Origin: Silene latifolia
Lineage: Eukaryota > Streptophyta > Magnoliopsida > Caryophyllales > Caryophyllaceae
Assembly: GCF_048544455.1 (NCBI RefSeq)
Contig: NC_133526.1
Location: forward strand, 6,402,001 to 6,466,000
Direction: 5' to 3'
DNA length: 64,000 nucleotides
In this document: piece by piece, positions 1 to 10,606 of the stretch
Layout of the letters: each line of letters begins with the position of its first letter
Position numbering within the stretch: the first letter of the stretch is position 1
Program-made: the position numbers and the translations under genes
The notes under the pieces: model-generated
The model's input: only the letters and a program-made list of their open reading frames with translations
What the model was told of the DNA's origin: nothing
Database searches by the model: none

Positions 1-941
1 CCAGATATCTTATCATCTCATCGTCTCGAGTCTCATACTCTCCTCTGATTTGATTAGCCACTAAGAGTGAATCTGTCTTCAACACAACATGCTCCGCCCC
101 GGCAGCTCTAGCTAGCTCGACTCCAGTTATCACCGCCTCATATTCGGATTCGTTATTTGTGGCCGAGAAGGTAAACTTCATGGCGTACTCAAACTCGTCC
201 CCGTTAGGGCTGATGATAAGGATGCGCTCTGAGTGAATGCCGTGGAGGACCCATCGGTATATACTTCCCACACACCGGGATTTGATTTTTCTTGATAGGT
301 GCACTCGGCCAGGAAGTCTGCAAGTGCTTGCCCCTTTATCGAGGGCCTTGGTTTGTACTGAATACCGAAGCCGGAGAGCTCCACTGCCCATTTGATAAGT
401 CTGCCTGATTTTTCGAATTTTTCTAAGGCTTTCTCCAATGGCTGGTCGGTTAAGACCGTCACGGGATGTGCGTCGAAGTAGGGTTTTGATGAGTCATAAT
501 TATATACATATTTATGCATCCCCTTAATTGCTTTTGATACGGTTTTCGTGCTAGTTTATATCATTTACATGCCTTTTAAGTTAGAATGTCGATACTTCCG
601 CCTTTTGATGTTTAATGCAGGAATGATGCATTTGAGGAGCAAAGTAATGAAATGGGCATCGCGGAGTGAGCATGAAGGGATACACGAAGCATGGCACGAG
701 AATCCATAAGAACGAAGGAAGAGAAGTTAAGAAGAAAACACGAAGAAAAGAGCTTCTTATTACAAGTGCCTACTTTGAAGAGCCATATCTCGAGTTATAC
801 AACATATTTTCAAGTGATTCGAATTGGAGGTGAAAGCCTATCCTCTTAGCTTTCCAACGCCACGAAAATCGCTTGTTTCTGACAAGTAACGAAGAAATGG
901 CGGCCGTTTGAAGTTCAGTGCGCGAAGCAGGAAATTGGTGC

Positions 942-1103
942 CTCGATCGAGTCAACCTTGGCTCGATCGAGGAACTTCATGCTCGATAGAGTCACTCTCG
1001 ACTCGATCGAGGAACCAACCTAATCAACTAAATTTCGCAATGTCGAGAGTTGGGTGTTCTTGAACTTTGGTGCCTCGATCGAGTCACCCTTGGCTCGATC
1101 GAG
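942..1103 (+). repeat. Cluster of CTCGATCGAG palindromes in the LTR U3
   Basis: Five exact copies of the 10-bp palindrome CTCGATCGAG (942, 962, 1002, 1074, 1094) and one variant (982) fall within 162 bp. They are arranged as paired units in which two palindromes are separated by a short GTCA(C/A)CCTTGG-like spacer. The cluster lies just upstream of the TATA box. Confidence 0.85.
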
Positions 1104-1157
1104 GAACCTTCCAGTTTTATAATTCCCGCAACTTTCCTTAAGTCGGTTATGTATTGC

Positions 1158-1165
1158 TATAAATA
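1158..1165 (+). promoter_or_regulatory. TATA box of the solo LTR
   Basis: TATAAATA, about 670 bp into the LTR, downstream of the CTCGATCGAG palindrome cluster. It fits a U3 core promoter in the plus orientation. Confidence 0.5.
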
Positions 1166-1827
1166 CCAAAACTCGTACCCTAGGTTATTTTATGCTTTAT
1201 TTTACATAGGTTTAATATAGCTACCTTAGAAAACTCTCTCAAATACTTAGTTTAGTTTAATTATTGTTCGGATCTATTGCCTTTAATTACGGTATTGTTC
1301 TAATCTTTCTTCAATTATTATTTCAATTACTTGTTTATCTTTATTATTGTTCATCATGTTTTCCATTACTATTATTGTTATTCTTTCTATTATGCGTAGC
1401 TAATTTCCTCATCTAAGATGAAGGGGATCTAGGTTAATTAAAAGGGGAAAATTGATTAATTGCTAGGGAAATCATATAAGTTGTCGTTTGATTATTGTTC
1501 TTATTCTAGTTAATTAACTTAGGCCTGAGTTGTTAATTAGTGTAGCGAATTAATCCTTTCACCGACCGGGTTAGAATTAATATAGGCTGCGATAATCAAA
1601 TAGATTGTATCTAATTATAGCGACCGCATGTTAGAATCGATCTAAAGGGCATAATAGAGTCGACCGATCTTATGACCTTAGACAAATTGAGATCTAGCAA
1701 TTGATTAATAGACCCCATATAATTGACCTAGTGAACCGGAAATCCTAGACCTTTAATATTATTGTTATTTGCCCTTTAAATTACTTGCAATTAGTTGGTT
1801 AGCATACAAACAAAACAAACCCCCACA

Positions 1828-4800
1828 CACTACAAGAGAATGTCAACTAAGCTACGGATTTCGAGACAATCAAATCTTTAGTAGCTAATATTTTAATTAG
1901 AGACTAACATAGATACCGTAATGTACAATAGTCGCTAAATTAGAGTCGCGGATATATCCGGTAGCGAAAAGAGACGCTATTTTTGAGACTGAGTAGTCGA
2001 TTGTAGCAATTGTAGTAGCAAAATTGTTTAATTCGCTACCAAATAAATTTTGTATCTATCACAGTCTCCAAATAGGCGATTTAAAACAGTCTGTCTCTAT
2101 GTTTGAGTCGGTTTTTCTCCCACGCTATATTATTTATAGTTAACCTAATTAACACGCGTATATATACCCTAAAATTAACTCCTCTCATATCCCACTACTC
2201 TCATAATATACAACTACTTTCAAGCATAACATACAAAGGTTGGAGTCTATTCTTTTGATTCGTATTGAGGTATGCCTCTTTTTTTTTTTCTTGTTTACAA
2301 TAATTAGTACAATATGAACTTGATTGTTTATTACTGTTCATGATACTTGAGAAAAAATTAGTGTAATTTTTTTACCGAGAATTGTTTATAAATTCCTTTA
2401 TTTTCTTTGAAGTACATTTTTTGTCTCAATTATTTGTTCGCCTTTCTTATTTTTTTGTGAGGGAGAAAGACGAAGTAACACCTAATGGCCTAGGATTTCT
2501 AATCAATTACTCGTAGTATTCAATTAAGAAGCAAATAAATTGTCATATTGGTAATGGTGAACAGTTGTAGTGCTTACAATGACTAATGAATGACGTCAAA
2601 CCCTAGGCATATAGTCTTTTTAATTAAAAAAACTACTTATGAGATAGGTCACTACTTTCTCCCTTAATACCCACCAAAAGCTCCCTTAATTAATCATTAT
2701 TCCCATAAGTATTATCCATTTATCCCATCTTCACCCTTCTCCTCCCTAAGCTTTCAATAATACGACCAAAATAAATCGACTTTTCTGTATCCTTTATTAT
2801 TCTCATACAATGAGTAAAGGACAATAATAGGGCAGAGGATCTTTCAATATGGTAGAGTCGTTGTTCATTTGGATAATTGATCAATCACCATTTATTGTGA
2901 TTCTCGGTACGCAAATCCCCATCAAGTGCTCCATTTTTCTAGCTGCATATATTCAAATCATTCAAAACAGGTCATATTGCCTTGCTCTTTCATATTCTTA
3001 ACACTTGTAAATCTTTATTTTAGTTATAAGTTTGTTGATTAAATTGTGCTTGAATACATAGTTTTGATTTTGGTTGAGTTGATATATTATTGTTTAAGTA
3101 CTCCAATGTTGTTTTAGGCCTGCCAATTTGATGAATAACTTGTATACCTGCCTATTGTGACGTCTGCCAATTTGGTGTAGGTTCGCTATTATCAACTGCT
3201 ATTAGTCATAACTATCTTTATCTTAGTAAATTGAAGTCTCGATTGGGATTTACTTGCAGTTATGTCTGACCGTACATGGATGTATAAAAGATTAGATGAG
3301 AAATATCTTTCAAGTGACTTTGTTAAAGGAGTAGACGAATTTATCAAAGTAGCATGTGAACAAGAAAATTATAAGAAGTCCTCGAAATTAAAGTGTCCTT
3401 GTCTTAAGTGTCACAATAGGCCTTATTTGGATGTAGACACTGTCAAACTACATTTATATAAGGATGGATTTTGTCCTAACTACACTTACTGGATTTGTCA
3501 TGGTGAAAATTTACCCGAGTCGCAAAATATAGTAGGCGAGTCATCTTCAGTTGGTATTAATCATAATTTACCCAACTCTCCATGAAGAAGTCAAAGAAGA
3601 GTTTGAGAAAACTGCTGTTAAGCGCCTTAGAGACATGGTATACAAGGCAATGAAAAGGAAAACATGTCCTAAGTGGATGAGTAAAGAGGTTAGAAAGGGT
3701 ATAAAAAAGATCAGAAAAACAAAAGAATTTAAAAAGAAATCTGCTCAAGCATCTAAAAATAAAAAGGGACCTAATAAGGGCATTGCGCACATTCAAGGAT
3801 CAGTTTCAACTCGCGAGTTGGCACGTCGTCACGTAAGTATTCAATTTAATTAGATCGTGTAATTATATGTATTCAAAGGTGCATGTATATTGTCTGTACT
3901 AACAAAACTTTTTGAAATCTTATACAAAGTACAATAAACACAAAAAGATGCTTACGGCGTGGTTCCATAAAAACTCATATGAAAGAAGATGGGGCTTGGG
4001 TAGATGAGAAAGCAGAAAATGTGTGGGTACGTGCTTACTTTCTACAATACTTTTTAACTGTAAGATGTGAAATTTTCTCTTGTGTAAACTCATGTCAGCT
4101 CATAAATGTGTTAATTTGATTCTTTTTGGTGAAAATTGTCTACCTCTCATGAATTCATTTGTTTGAAATTTCATAATTTGCGATTGGCTATGCAGAAAGA
4201 ATATATGAAAAAGTCCACAAAATCGGGGACCAAAGAAGATAATGACGCATATTTAGAGGCTGCGGGTGGTAGAAATAAAGATGGCACTGTTTATGGAGTC
4301 GGTAACCTTTCTCAATTTTACTATCCATTTCCCGACTTGAATAAAACAGCGAAGGAATTGCCTCCTTCAAGCATTGTTGTGCAATTAGAAGAGCAACTGG
4401 AGATTACTAAGCAAGAACTTAAGTCTACACAAGAACAGCTACAACTCACACAAGAAGAATTTAAAAAGCACAAAGAAAGTAGTGAGGAAGAAAAGAGAGA
4501 ATTTCAGGGGATGTTATTAGGTATGAAGAAGGAAATGGCTCGTATGTCCGAGGTACTCGAATGCAGTGAATTCTCTATGAAGACCCCTGACTTCTATTCT
4601 CAAGGGCAATAATTTCATTTTGTTATTCTGAGTATTTGATAGTTTGAACTTTTGGATGTATTAGCTACATCGAATAATTGTTTTTGAATTTGAGACAGTT
4701 TTAAATATTGTATTAGCTACATCGGATGATTGTTTTTGAATTTGAGATAGTCGTCTCAAGTATTGTTAAGATATTTGTTATCGAATCTTTGAAATTGCAT

Positions 4801-5454
4801 TATTAATTTTATTTGTAGTTTCTGCCAACTTTTTGTTTTAATTTAGTATGAAGTCAGCTACTAGCTAAGCTGATGTGTTTTAGGTGCTTGTGTAGCTAGT
4901 GCGAAAGCATACTATTGTGGTACTGTATTTAGCTACAAGCCGTTTTGGACGCTGAAGTTAGCTACTAAAACATCTGTCTCTAATGGTGACTCTATCGAGC
5001 TACTGCCATCGTCTGACGCAATTTTTGCTACAAAAATATCAGTGTCAAGATCCGACTCTACTTTGGCTACAAACTATTTTGACGCTAACTTAGCTACCAA
5101 ACTAACCGTCTCTAAATGCTACCTTTTTAGCTACCATTTGATTTTGGTATCTAAGCAAACGACAAACAATTTAGTCGCTACTGCAGTTTCTAAGTTAGCT
5201 ACCAAACAATTAGGGTAGCTAAGTTAGCGACGAAAGTTTTAGTCGCTAATGCAGTAGCTAAGTTAGCTACAGATTATTAGTCGCTAATTTAGTCGCAACT
5301 AAGCGTCGCTATTGGGGTCGCTAAAATTAGCGACAAGGGTTATAGCGACAGGAAATGTTCTGTAGATAAGTTAGTCGCTAGTATCATTTAGCGACAGAAA
5401 AGTAGTTTTTAGCTACGGAAACTTCAGTAGCTACGTGGCCAATCCCTTGTAGTG
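1828..5454 (+). mobile_element. CACTA (En/Spm) DNA transposon, non-autonomous
   Basis: The ends are CACTACAAGAGAAT and its near-inverse ATCCCTTGTAGTG, flanked by a perfect 3-bp target duplication ACA (1825-1827 and 5455-5457). The element is 3,627 bp. Both subterminal zones are dense in short motifs of the type TAGCTAC and GTCGCTA, as expected for CACTA transposase-binding repeats, most obviously at 4850-5430. One two-domain accessory-type gene lies inside (3262-4612). I find no tnp2/TNPD DDE transposase, so it must rely on a partner element for movement. Confidence 0.93.
3262..4612 (+). CDS. CACTA-encoded protein: transposase-associated domain plus Transposase_24-like domain
   Basis: The first block (3262-3585) starts MSDRTWMYKRLDEKYLSSDF and has the Cys/His spacing CPCLKCHN...HLYKDGFCPNYTYWICHGE of the transposase-associated domain (PF13963 type). 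A basic stretch follows at about 3590-3832 (KKIRKTKEFKKK, then STRELARRH). A short block with THMKEDGAWVDEKAENV lies near 3975-4025, and a last block near 4170-4612 has YLEAAGGRNKDGTVYGVG, the Transposase_24/TNPA-like signature. A long Glu/Gln coiled coil (EEQLEITKQELKSTQEQLQ) precedes the stop. Introns probably run about 3833-3940 and 4025-4170. The first two blocks are in different frames around 3550-3590, so either another intron or a frameshift is present. Domain identity is fairly sure; exon limits are not. Confidence 0.7.
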
Positions 5455-5771
5455 ACAATTGGTTACTTTAAGACAGATTTAAATATAAACAAACTAGATA
5501 ATCACCGCCTCCCTGTGGATTCAACCCTGACTTACCGCTAGCTATTTTGTTAGTAGTAGTTTAGGTTTACTTTGATTAAGGTGATACGACTTTAACCTTA
5601 TCAGGTTTTAACTTCCTTGCGGCAACGACGACGGCGAGGGCTGCTTTCTCGATCAGTGGGTAATTCCTTTCGGCGTCCAACGGTATCGGCACGGACGGGT
5701 CGGCGGTGTCGAAAGGTGAGCTTTCGATTGCACGAAAGCTTGTGCTCTGTTGCTCCCCCAAGCTGAAATTT

Positions 5772-7043
5772 TTATTCCCTTTCAGCACTTGAAAGAACGG
5801 TGTGCTCTTGTCCGCCGACCGAGAGATGAAGCGGGCAAGAGCCGCCATTCTCCCGGTCAGCGTCATAACCTCTTTTCGGTTCCTCGGCTCTGGTAGGTCC
5901 AAAGATTTGCTTGGACTTTCTCCGGATTGGCATCAATTCCCCGCACCGACAAGTACGCCGAGAACTTGCCCGGACACGGTTGCACTTCTTTGGGTTGAGC
6001 TTCATTCTATATTTCCTTAGTAAACAAAATGTTTCGCTCAAGTCGGCCAAGTGCTCGCTGTCAGACTTGCTTTTTACAATAGCATCGTCGACGTAAGCCT
6101 CGATATTTCGCCCTTTTTGATCTTGAAACACTTTGTCCACCAGCCTAGTGTAAGTTGCGCCAGCGTTTTTCAAACTGAACGGCATCATTTTATACATGTA
6201 TGTGCCGTGTATGGTGATGAATGCGCACTTAGGCATGTCTTCCTCGGCCATGAATACCCGATGGTATCCTGAAAAGGCGTCTAGCAGGCTCAACATAGTG
6301 TAGCCTGCCGTTGCGTCAATTAAACTATCTATTCGAGGCAAGGGATAGCAATCTTTAGGGCATGCTTTATTAAGATTTGTAAAATTAACACACATCCTCC
6401 ACGCCCATGATGACTTCTTTACCATTACAACATTTGCTAGCCATTCAGGGTAAGTACAAGGCATGATAAAGCCCGCCTCTAATAGTTTATCTACCTCAGC
6501 CTTGATGGCCTCGTCTTTCTCGGCTGAGGAGTTCCTCATCTTCTGCTTGACAGGGCGAGCGGTGGAGAGTACATTCAGCTTGTGAACGATCATCTCCCGG
6601 CTCACGCCTGGCATCTCGGCTGCTGAGTATGCGAAGACATCTTTGTTCTTTCTCAGCAGGTTTAGGAGGTCGGCTCTGAATTTTGGCTCCAGACCGACAC
6701 CGACAGTCACGGTGCGCCCTGGGTCAATTTCCACTTCTTCGGTCTCGGCTCCTTCGACCATGCCGACGTTGGTGTGCATCGGATCACCCCCCTGTTGTAA
6801 GGATGGGCTCTTCCCCTTCTCTGAATTCTTTGCCACTTTGAGGGATTGCATGTTGCACCCTCTGGCAGATACCTGGATGTTGACGATTTCATCCCTTTCG
6901 TCCTTTGAGACGAGCTTGTGTGCCTCCCCCCGGTCCGAGACGTACATCAATGTCAGGGCCCGGATGGACATCACAGCATCGGCCTCGCTCAAAGTGACAC
7001 GGCCTATAAGGACGTTGTAGGCGGATGAACCGTCAATCACCAC
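5772..7043 (-). pseudogene. reverse transcriptase region of the gypsy fossil
   Basis: It shows the gypsy RT signature in order: CVNFTNLNKACPKDCYPLPR, LLDAFSGYHRV and IEAYVDDAIVKS (YVDD catalytic box). RNase H sequence follows at about 5604-5900 and resumes on the far side of the inserted solo LTR at about 1-486. It is broken. Confidence 0.9.
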
Positions 7044-7138
7044 GAACTCAGATAGAACATTTTTAGCCGCATCGGCTTGGCGAACATCACCGGCGATCCC
7101 GATTGACCCTGGGGTACCAGGCCGGCCCCAGAGAAGCT

Positions 7139-7477
7139 TTACAGTGGGTTAGTGCAGGGGCTCAGGTCTTCAATCTTCAGACCGAGATTGAGAAAGCATT
7201 CCCTGAACATGAAGTTCGTGTAGGCGCCCGTATCAATTAGGCACCTCTTGACCAAGTGGTTGGCTATGTCCAAGTGGACTACCAGTGGGTCGCTGTGCGG
7301 GGCAACGACTCCTTCGTAGTCCTTCCTTCCGATGGTTATATCGGGGACGGTGGAAGCGGGGATCGCTGTGGTGGGCACAAAGTTGATGGCTTGATAAAGC
7401 TCATTCAGGTGCCGTTTATGCCCATTAGCCGACCTGCCGTTCTCGTTTCCTCCGATGACAACCTGGATCACTCCCAT
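7139..7477 (-). pseudogene. aspartic protease-like region of the gypsy fossil
   Basis: It sits between gag and RT and contains VKRCLIDTGAYTNFMF, the region of a retropepsin active site. The D-T-G triad marks the aspartic protease. It is part of the broken element. Confidence 0.75.
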
Positions 7478-8003
7478 CCTCTGGAATACTGATTTTCTAT
7501 CGCCCCGTCGGAGCTTGTTTCCGGGGCTCTAGCCACATACATACTGAGGGCCCCCTTTCGGATCAGCTCCTCGATGGCGTTCTTCAGATGCCGACAGTTG
7601 TCGGTCTTATGGCCGGGTTGGCCGTGGTAGTCGCAGAACTAGCTAAGGTCACCGTCTCCCCTCGCCTTGGGGGGCCTTGCCCATTTTTGCCCTTCGTTCC
7701 TGCTTAGGGCGAAGACCTCGGCCGGTGATTTGACCAGGGGGGTGAGACCGCTGTACCGCTTCGGGGTGTATGGTCCCGAACTCCCCCCCGGCGCCCGTCG
7801 AGTTCCGTTTCCTGTTGAATCTTTCAGGCCGTGACCTATTCATGTCACGGCGTCCTTCATCTACGTTGTCCCGGCGGCTCCTCCTTTCTGGGTGCCCAGC
7901 TTCGTTGTGGCCTACCCAGGTCTTGTGATAGTCCTCCACCTTTATGGCTCGGTCGGCCATCTTTCTGGCGGAGTCTAGGTTGAGGTCCTCGCACTTGATG
8001 AGC

Positions 8004-9026
8004 TCATTTTTGAACTCGCCTTTCGGCGGAGCCTTTCATCGCATCGAAGGCCGCCGATTCGGTGTTCGACTCTCGGATCTGCTGAACCTTAGCGTCGAAT
8101 CTCTTGACGTAGCTCCGGAGGGACTCGTCCTCCCCCTGTCGGATAGTCAGGATATCCGAGGTCTCCACGGCCCTTCGCTTGTTGCAAGCGTACTGGGCTA
8201 GGAAATTGTCCCTTAGTTCGGCATAACAGTATACCGAACCATTGGGTAGCCCCTTGTACCAACTCTGAGCCATCCCATGTAGGGTCGTTGGGAAGACTCG
8301 GCACCACACCTCATCGGGTTGCTCCCACACCGACATGTACGACTCGAAAGCCTCGGCATGGTCGGTCGGGTCGCTATCCCCTTTGTATGATATGGGCGGC
8401 AGCTTCAGCTTGGTTGGCACCGGGACTTCGAGGACATAGGCATTGATGGGCTGTCTGACCACGTGCCGAATGACACGTGGCGATTGGCTCCTCGCATTCC
8501 TAGTCCGGCTTCTCTCCCCGTGGCGGGAAGGGCTTCTTGTTGTCCGACTTTGGAGAGTCGGACTTCTTTCTTCATTTCTTTGGCGGTGGCCTCGTTGGTG
8601 CCGCGGCGACGCTGTCCTCCCGCGAGTGGGGGAAGGACTTTGGTCTGCCACTAGCACCACGGGCACCGCCGGCGTCCTTGCATTCCCAGCTCCTTGTATT
8701 GCTCCGGTCAAGTTGTTCGGAGTCACTTTGTGGGCCCTGGTTGCCAGTGGAGGCACTGCCGTCACCGTCGTCGTGACAGGGGTGACCGGCGTACCACCCA
8801 TCAGGTTCAGGAATAGCTTCAGTTTGGCTGCATCGACCACATGTCCCATGACAGTGACCTGGCCGTCGGGCAGCGGTGTTTCTGGCTCTCTTGGCATCCC
8901 GTACTTCACCGGCTCAATCACTCGGCCGGTGGGGGACTGCCCGATCTCAGAATTAGGGAACGTCTCATCCTGGTAGAATGCGGTTTCGTCACTCACAATT
9001 ACTTCTTGTTGTTTTGACATCCTCAT
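8004..9026 (-). pseudogene. gag-like region of the gypsy fossil
   Basis: This part encodes a low-complexity Ser/Arg-rich stretch followed by a retrotransposon gag domain (segments such as LKLPPISYKGDSDPTDHAE and YVKRFDAKVQQIRESN). It lies directly downstream of the LTR and primer-binding site, and gag-like sequence continues to about 7650. It is a broken fossil. Confidence 0.85.
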
Positions 9027-9082
9027 AGCTTTTTGAGTGGTTTTTTTTTTAAAGGGAGGTGACTAGCTTTTAGTATCTTTTT

Positions 9083-9100
9083 CCCCACAGACGGGCCCAA
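9083..9100 (-). other. Probable primer-binding site of the gypsy fossil
   Basis: One base inside the LTR the minus strand reads TTGGGCCCGTCTGTGGGG, the position and style of the plant gypsy primer-binding site (TTGGCGCC... type). The tRNA used is not assigned. Confidence 0.55.
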
Positions 9101-9101
9101 T

Positions 9102-9709
9102 TGTTCCGAGTGTAATTTCGGAGCAGTGTTTTGTGACCACGTAAGCTTGTGGAATGATGTCGTTGCTTGTCTCTTCCTTTCGCTCTTTCCTGTTTAAGAT
9201 GAACAAATTGAGGGCTCGGCTTGGTACCGAGCGTACTCACTCCGACGCTCAAGTCAGTAAACTTAAAGAGATTAAGTTGTGTGTTACTTGGCAAAGTATA
9301 TTGTAGAGAGATAAGAGAGTTTATACCAGATTATGAGATGTTTAGGTTATATTTCGGATTATTGGATCGTTTTCTCAATGAGGATTGAGGAGTATTTATA
9401 GACTTTCACCTTTTGTCACGTAGTGGCCAAGTGGCCAAGTGGTAGAGCAGGTGGAAAGACTGTTCTACCCTCGGCCGAGGGACCCATGGCAGGCCGGCTG
9501 GCCTTGTTGACTCCATGCCGAGGGGTCTTGGATATGAGTACGCGGATATGTCTCCCGGCTGGTGGTTGCCTAGCCGAGACCAGTGACAGCCGACAAAGTC
9601 GGTTGCGTCGGTTAGGCTGTCTAATACGTTGACTTGCTGTCTTTTGGCTTTGACCTTGCTCAATGTGTTGACTCGGTCAGCGGGTGCAGAATATGCCCCA
9701 TCAATAACA
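9102..9709 (-). repeat. 5' LTR of the gypsy fossil
   Basis: On the minus strand the LTR runs from TGTTATTGATGGGG at 9709 to CTCGGAACA at 9102, so it has TGTT...AACA ends. It is directly followed by the primer-binding site and then gag, which fixes it as the 5' LTR. The right edge could instead be the TG at 9703; I chose 9709 because it gives matching TGTT/AACA termini. Confidence 0.75.
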
Positions 9710-9924
9710 AAAGATGAAACTCGACAAAATCTATTGATAGGCCATGGCACATTGGTTGACCGGCCGTCGGCTTGGCTCAACCAATGTCCTGTCAGCTGGT
9801 GAACCTGTAACACCTCACGGTAATTGAAGAGGTCCAGTGATAGGCTTAAATGACTAGTGCTTAAAGGGATTGGAAGTACTACTCATATCAACAAAGTGCA
9901 CTTTCTTTTATGGTCATGCATGCG

Positions 9925-9985
9925 AAAGAACTCCAAAGTTAAGCGTGCTTGGCTGGGAGTAGTCTTAGGATGGGTGACCTTCTGG
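9925..9985 (+). other. 5S rRNA-derived segment in the left Cassandra LTR
   Basis: The stretch GAACTCC-AAGTTAAGCGTGCTTGG (the latter at 9936-9952) and AGGATGGGTGACC (9967-9979) matches the 3' half of plant 5S rRNA, including the internal Pol III promoter boxes A and C. It is not a full 5S gene: the first half of 5S is absent and the end is diverged. Confidence 0.85.
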
Positions 9986-10411
9986 GAAGATTCCCGGGAT
10001 GCGCATGAGTGAGGACAAAATGCGCTATAAAGGACCCGTGTTGATCTGTGGGCCATGTACACAGCCTGGTGAGCTATCATAAGTAACCGCTCCCGGCCTG
10101 GTTTGGGTCGGGGTGTTACAAGTGGTATCGAGCAACCTGCGACCGTGTGGTGATCGGAGGCAGTTGTTATACGCTCCTGGAGGCGGTGGTTATACGCTCC
10201 ATTGTGATCACACACCTAGCGGGGAGGATTACGGTTAGCGGTTATGCTCCCGAGGCGCAACGAGGACGTTGCGTTCTTGAAGTGGGGGTGACTGTAACAC
10301 CCCACGGTAATTGAAGAGGTCAAGTGATAGGCTTAAATGACTAGTGCTTAAAGGGATTGGAAGTACTACTCATATCAACAAAGTGCACTTTCTTTTATGG
10401 TCATCCATGCG

Positions 10412-10472
10412 AAAGAACTCCAAAGTTAAGCGTGCTTGGGCGGAGTAGTCTTAGGATGGGTGACCTCTGAAA
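10412..10472 (+). other. 5S rRNA-derived segment in the right Cassandra LTR
   Basis: This is the same 5S-like segment as in the left LTR, with AAGTTAAGCGTGCTTGG at 10423-10439 and AGGATGGGTGACC at 10453-10465. Both internal promoter boxes are still readable. Confidence 0.85.
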
Positions 10473-10606
10473 AGGTTCCGGGATGCGCATGAGTGAGGAC
10501 AAAATGCGCTATAAAGAACCCGTGTTGATCGTGGGCCATGTACACGGCTGGTGAGCTATCATAAGTAACCGCTCCGGCTGGTTTGGGTCGGGGTGTTCTG
10601 AGAACC

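Larger units (their letters stand above)
487..5603 (+). mobile_element. Solo LTR of a gypsy-type retrotransposon, split by a CACTA element
   Basis: The insert begins TGATGAGTCATAATTATA and ends ACTTTAACCTTATCA (TG...CA). It is flanked by a 5-bp direct repeat GGTTT (482-486 and 5604-5608), the usual LTR-element target duplication. Without the CACTA element and its 3-bp duplication it is about 1,487 bp and holds no coding sequence, so it looks like one LTR left by LTR-LTR recombination. A TATAAATA box lies at 1158-1165. The family (Athila/Tat-like) is inferred only from general appearance. Confidence 0.8.
1..9709 (-). mobile_element. Ty3/gypsy LTR retrotransposon fossil, Tat-like, left end outside window
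   Basis: Old gypsy copy read on the minus strand. From right to left it shows a 608-bp LTR (9102-9709), a primer-binding site, gag, protease, reverse transcriptase and RNase H. The rest of pol and the other LTR lie beyond the window start. The order protease-RT-RNase H, a gag with a retrotransposon capsid-like segment, and an RT with YVDD place it in Ty3/gypsy; the resemblance to Tat-lineage elements comes from recall. The coding region is broken in several places (about five or more) and is also split by the solo LTR at 487-5603, so it cannot be active. No target duplication can be checked because one end is missing. Confidence 0.9.
9806..10601 (+). mobile_element. Cassandra-type TRIM retrotransposon with 5S-rRNA-like LTRs
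   Basis: Two direct LTRs (9806-10120 and 10293-10601) begin TGTAACACC. The left LTR ends GGGGTGTTACA and is followed at 10121 by a tRNA-Met-type primer site (AGTGGTATCGAGC). A purine-rich AGTGGGGGTGAC precedes the right LTR. A 5-bp target duplication GAACC (9801-9805 and 10602-10606) flanks the element. The internal part is only about 172 bp and non-coding, as in TRIMs. The LTRs carry 5S rRNA-like sequence, the hallmark of Cassandra. By eye the LTRs differ at roughly 5% of positions, which suggests insertion a few million years ago at usual plant rates. It is a non-coding relic. Confidence 0.93.

Noticed and set aside
178-519. A stand-alone small gene on the minus strand
   Set aside because: It is the RNase H part of the broken gypsy element, cut off by the solo LTR, not a host gene.
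5802-8976. Plus-strand open frames across the gypsy region
   Set aside because: They are reverse-strand shadows of gag and pol with no domain content.
9925-9985. A genuine 5S rRNA gene
   Set aside because: Only the 3' half of 5S is present, it is repeated in both LTRs, and the LTR ends and target duplication show it belongs to Cassandra.
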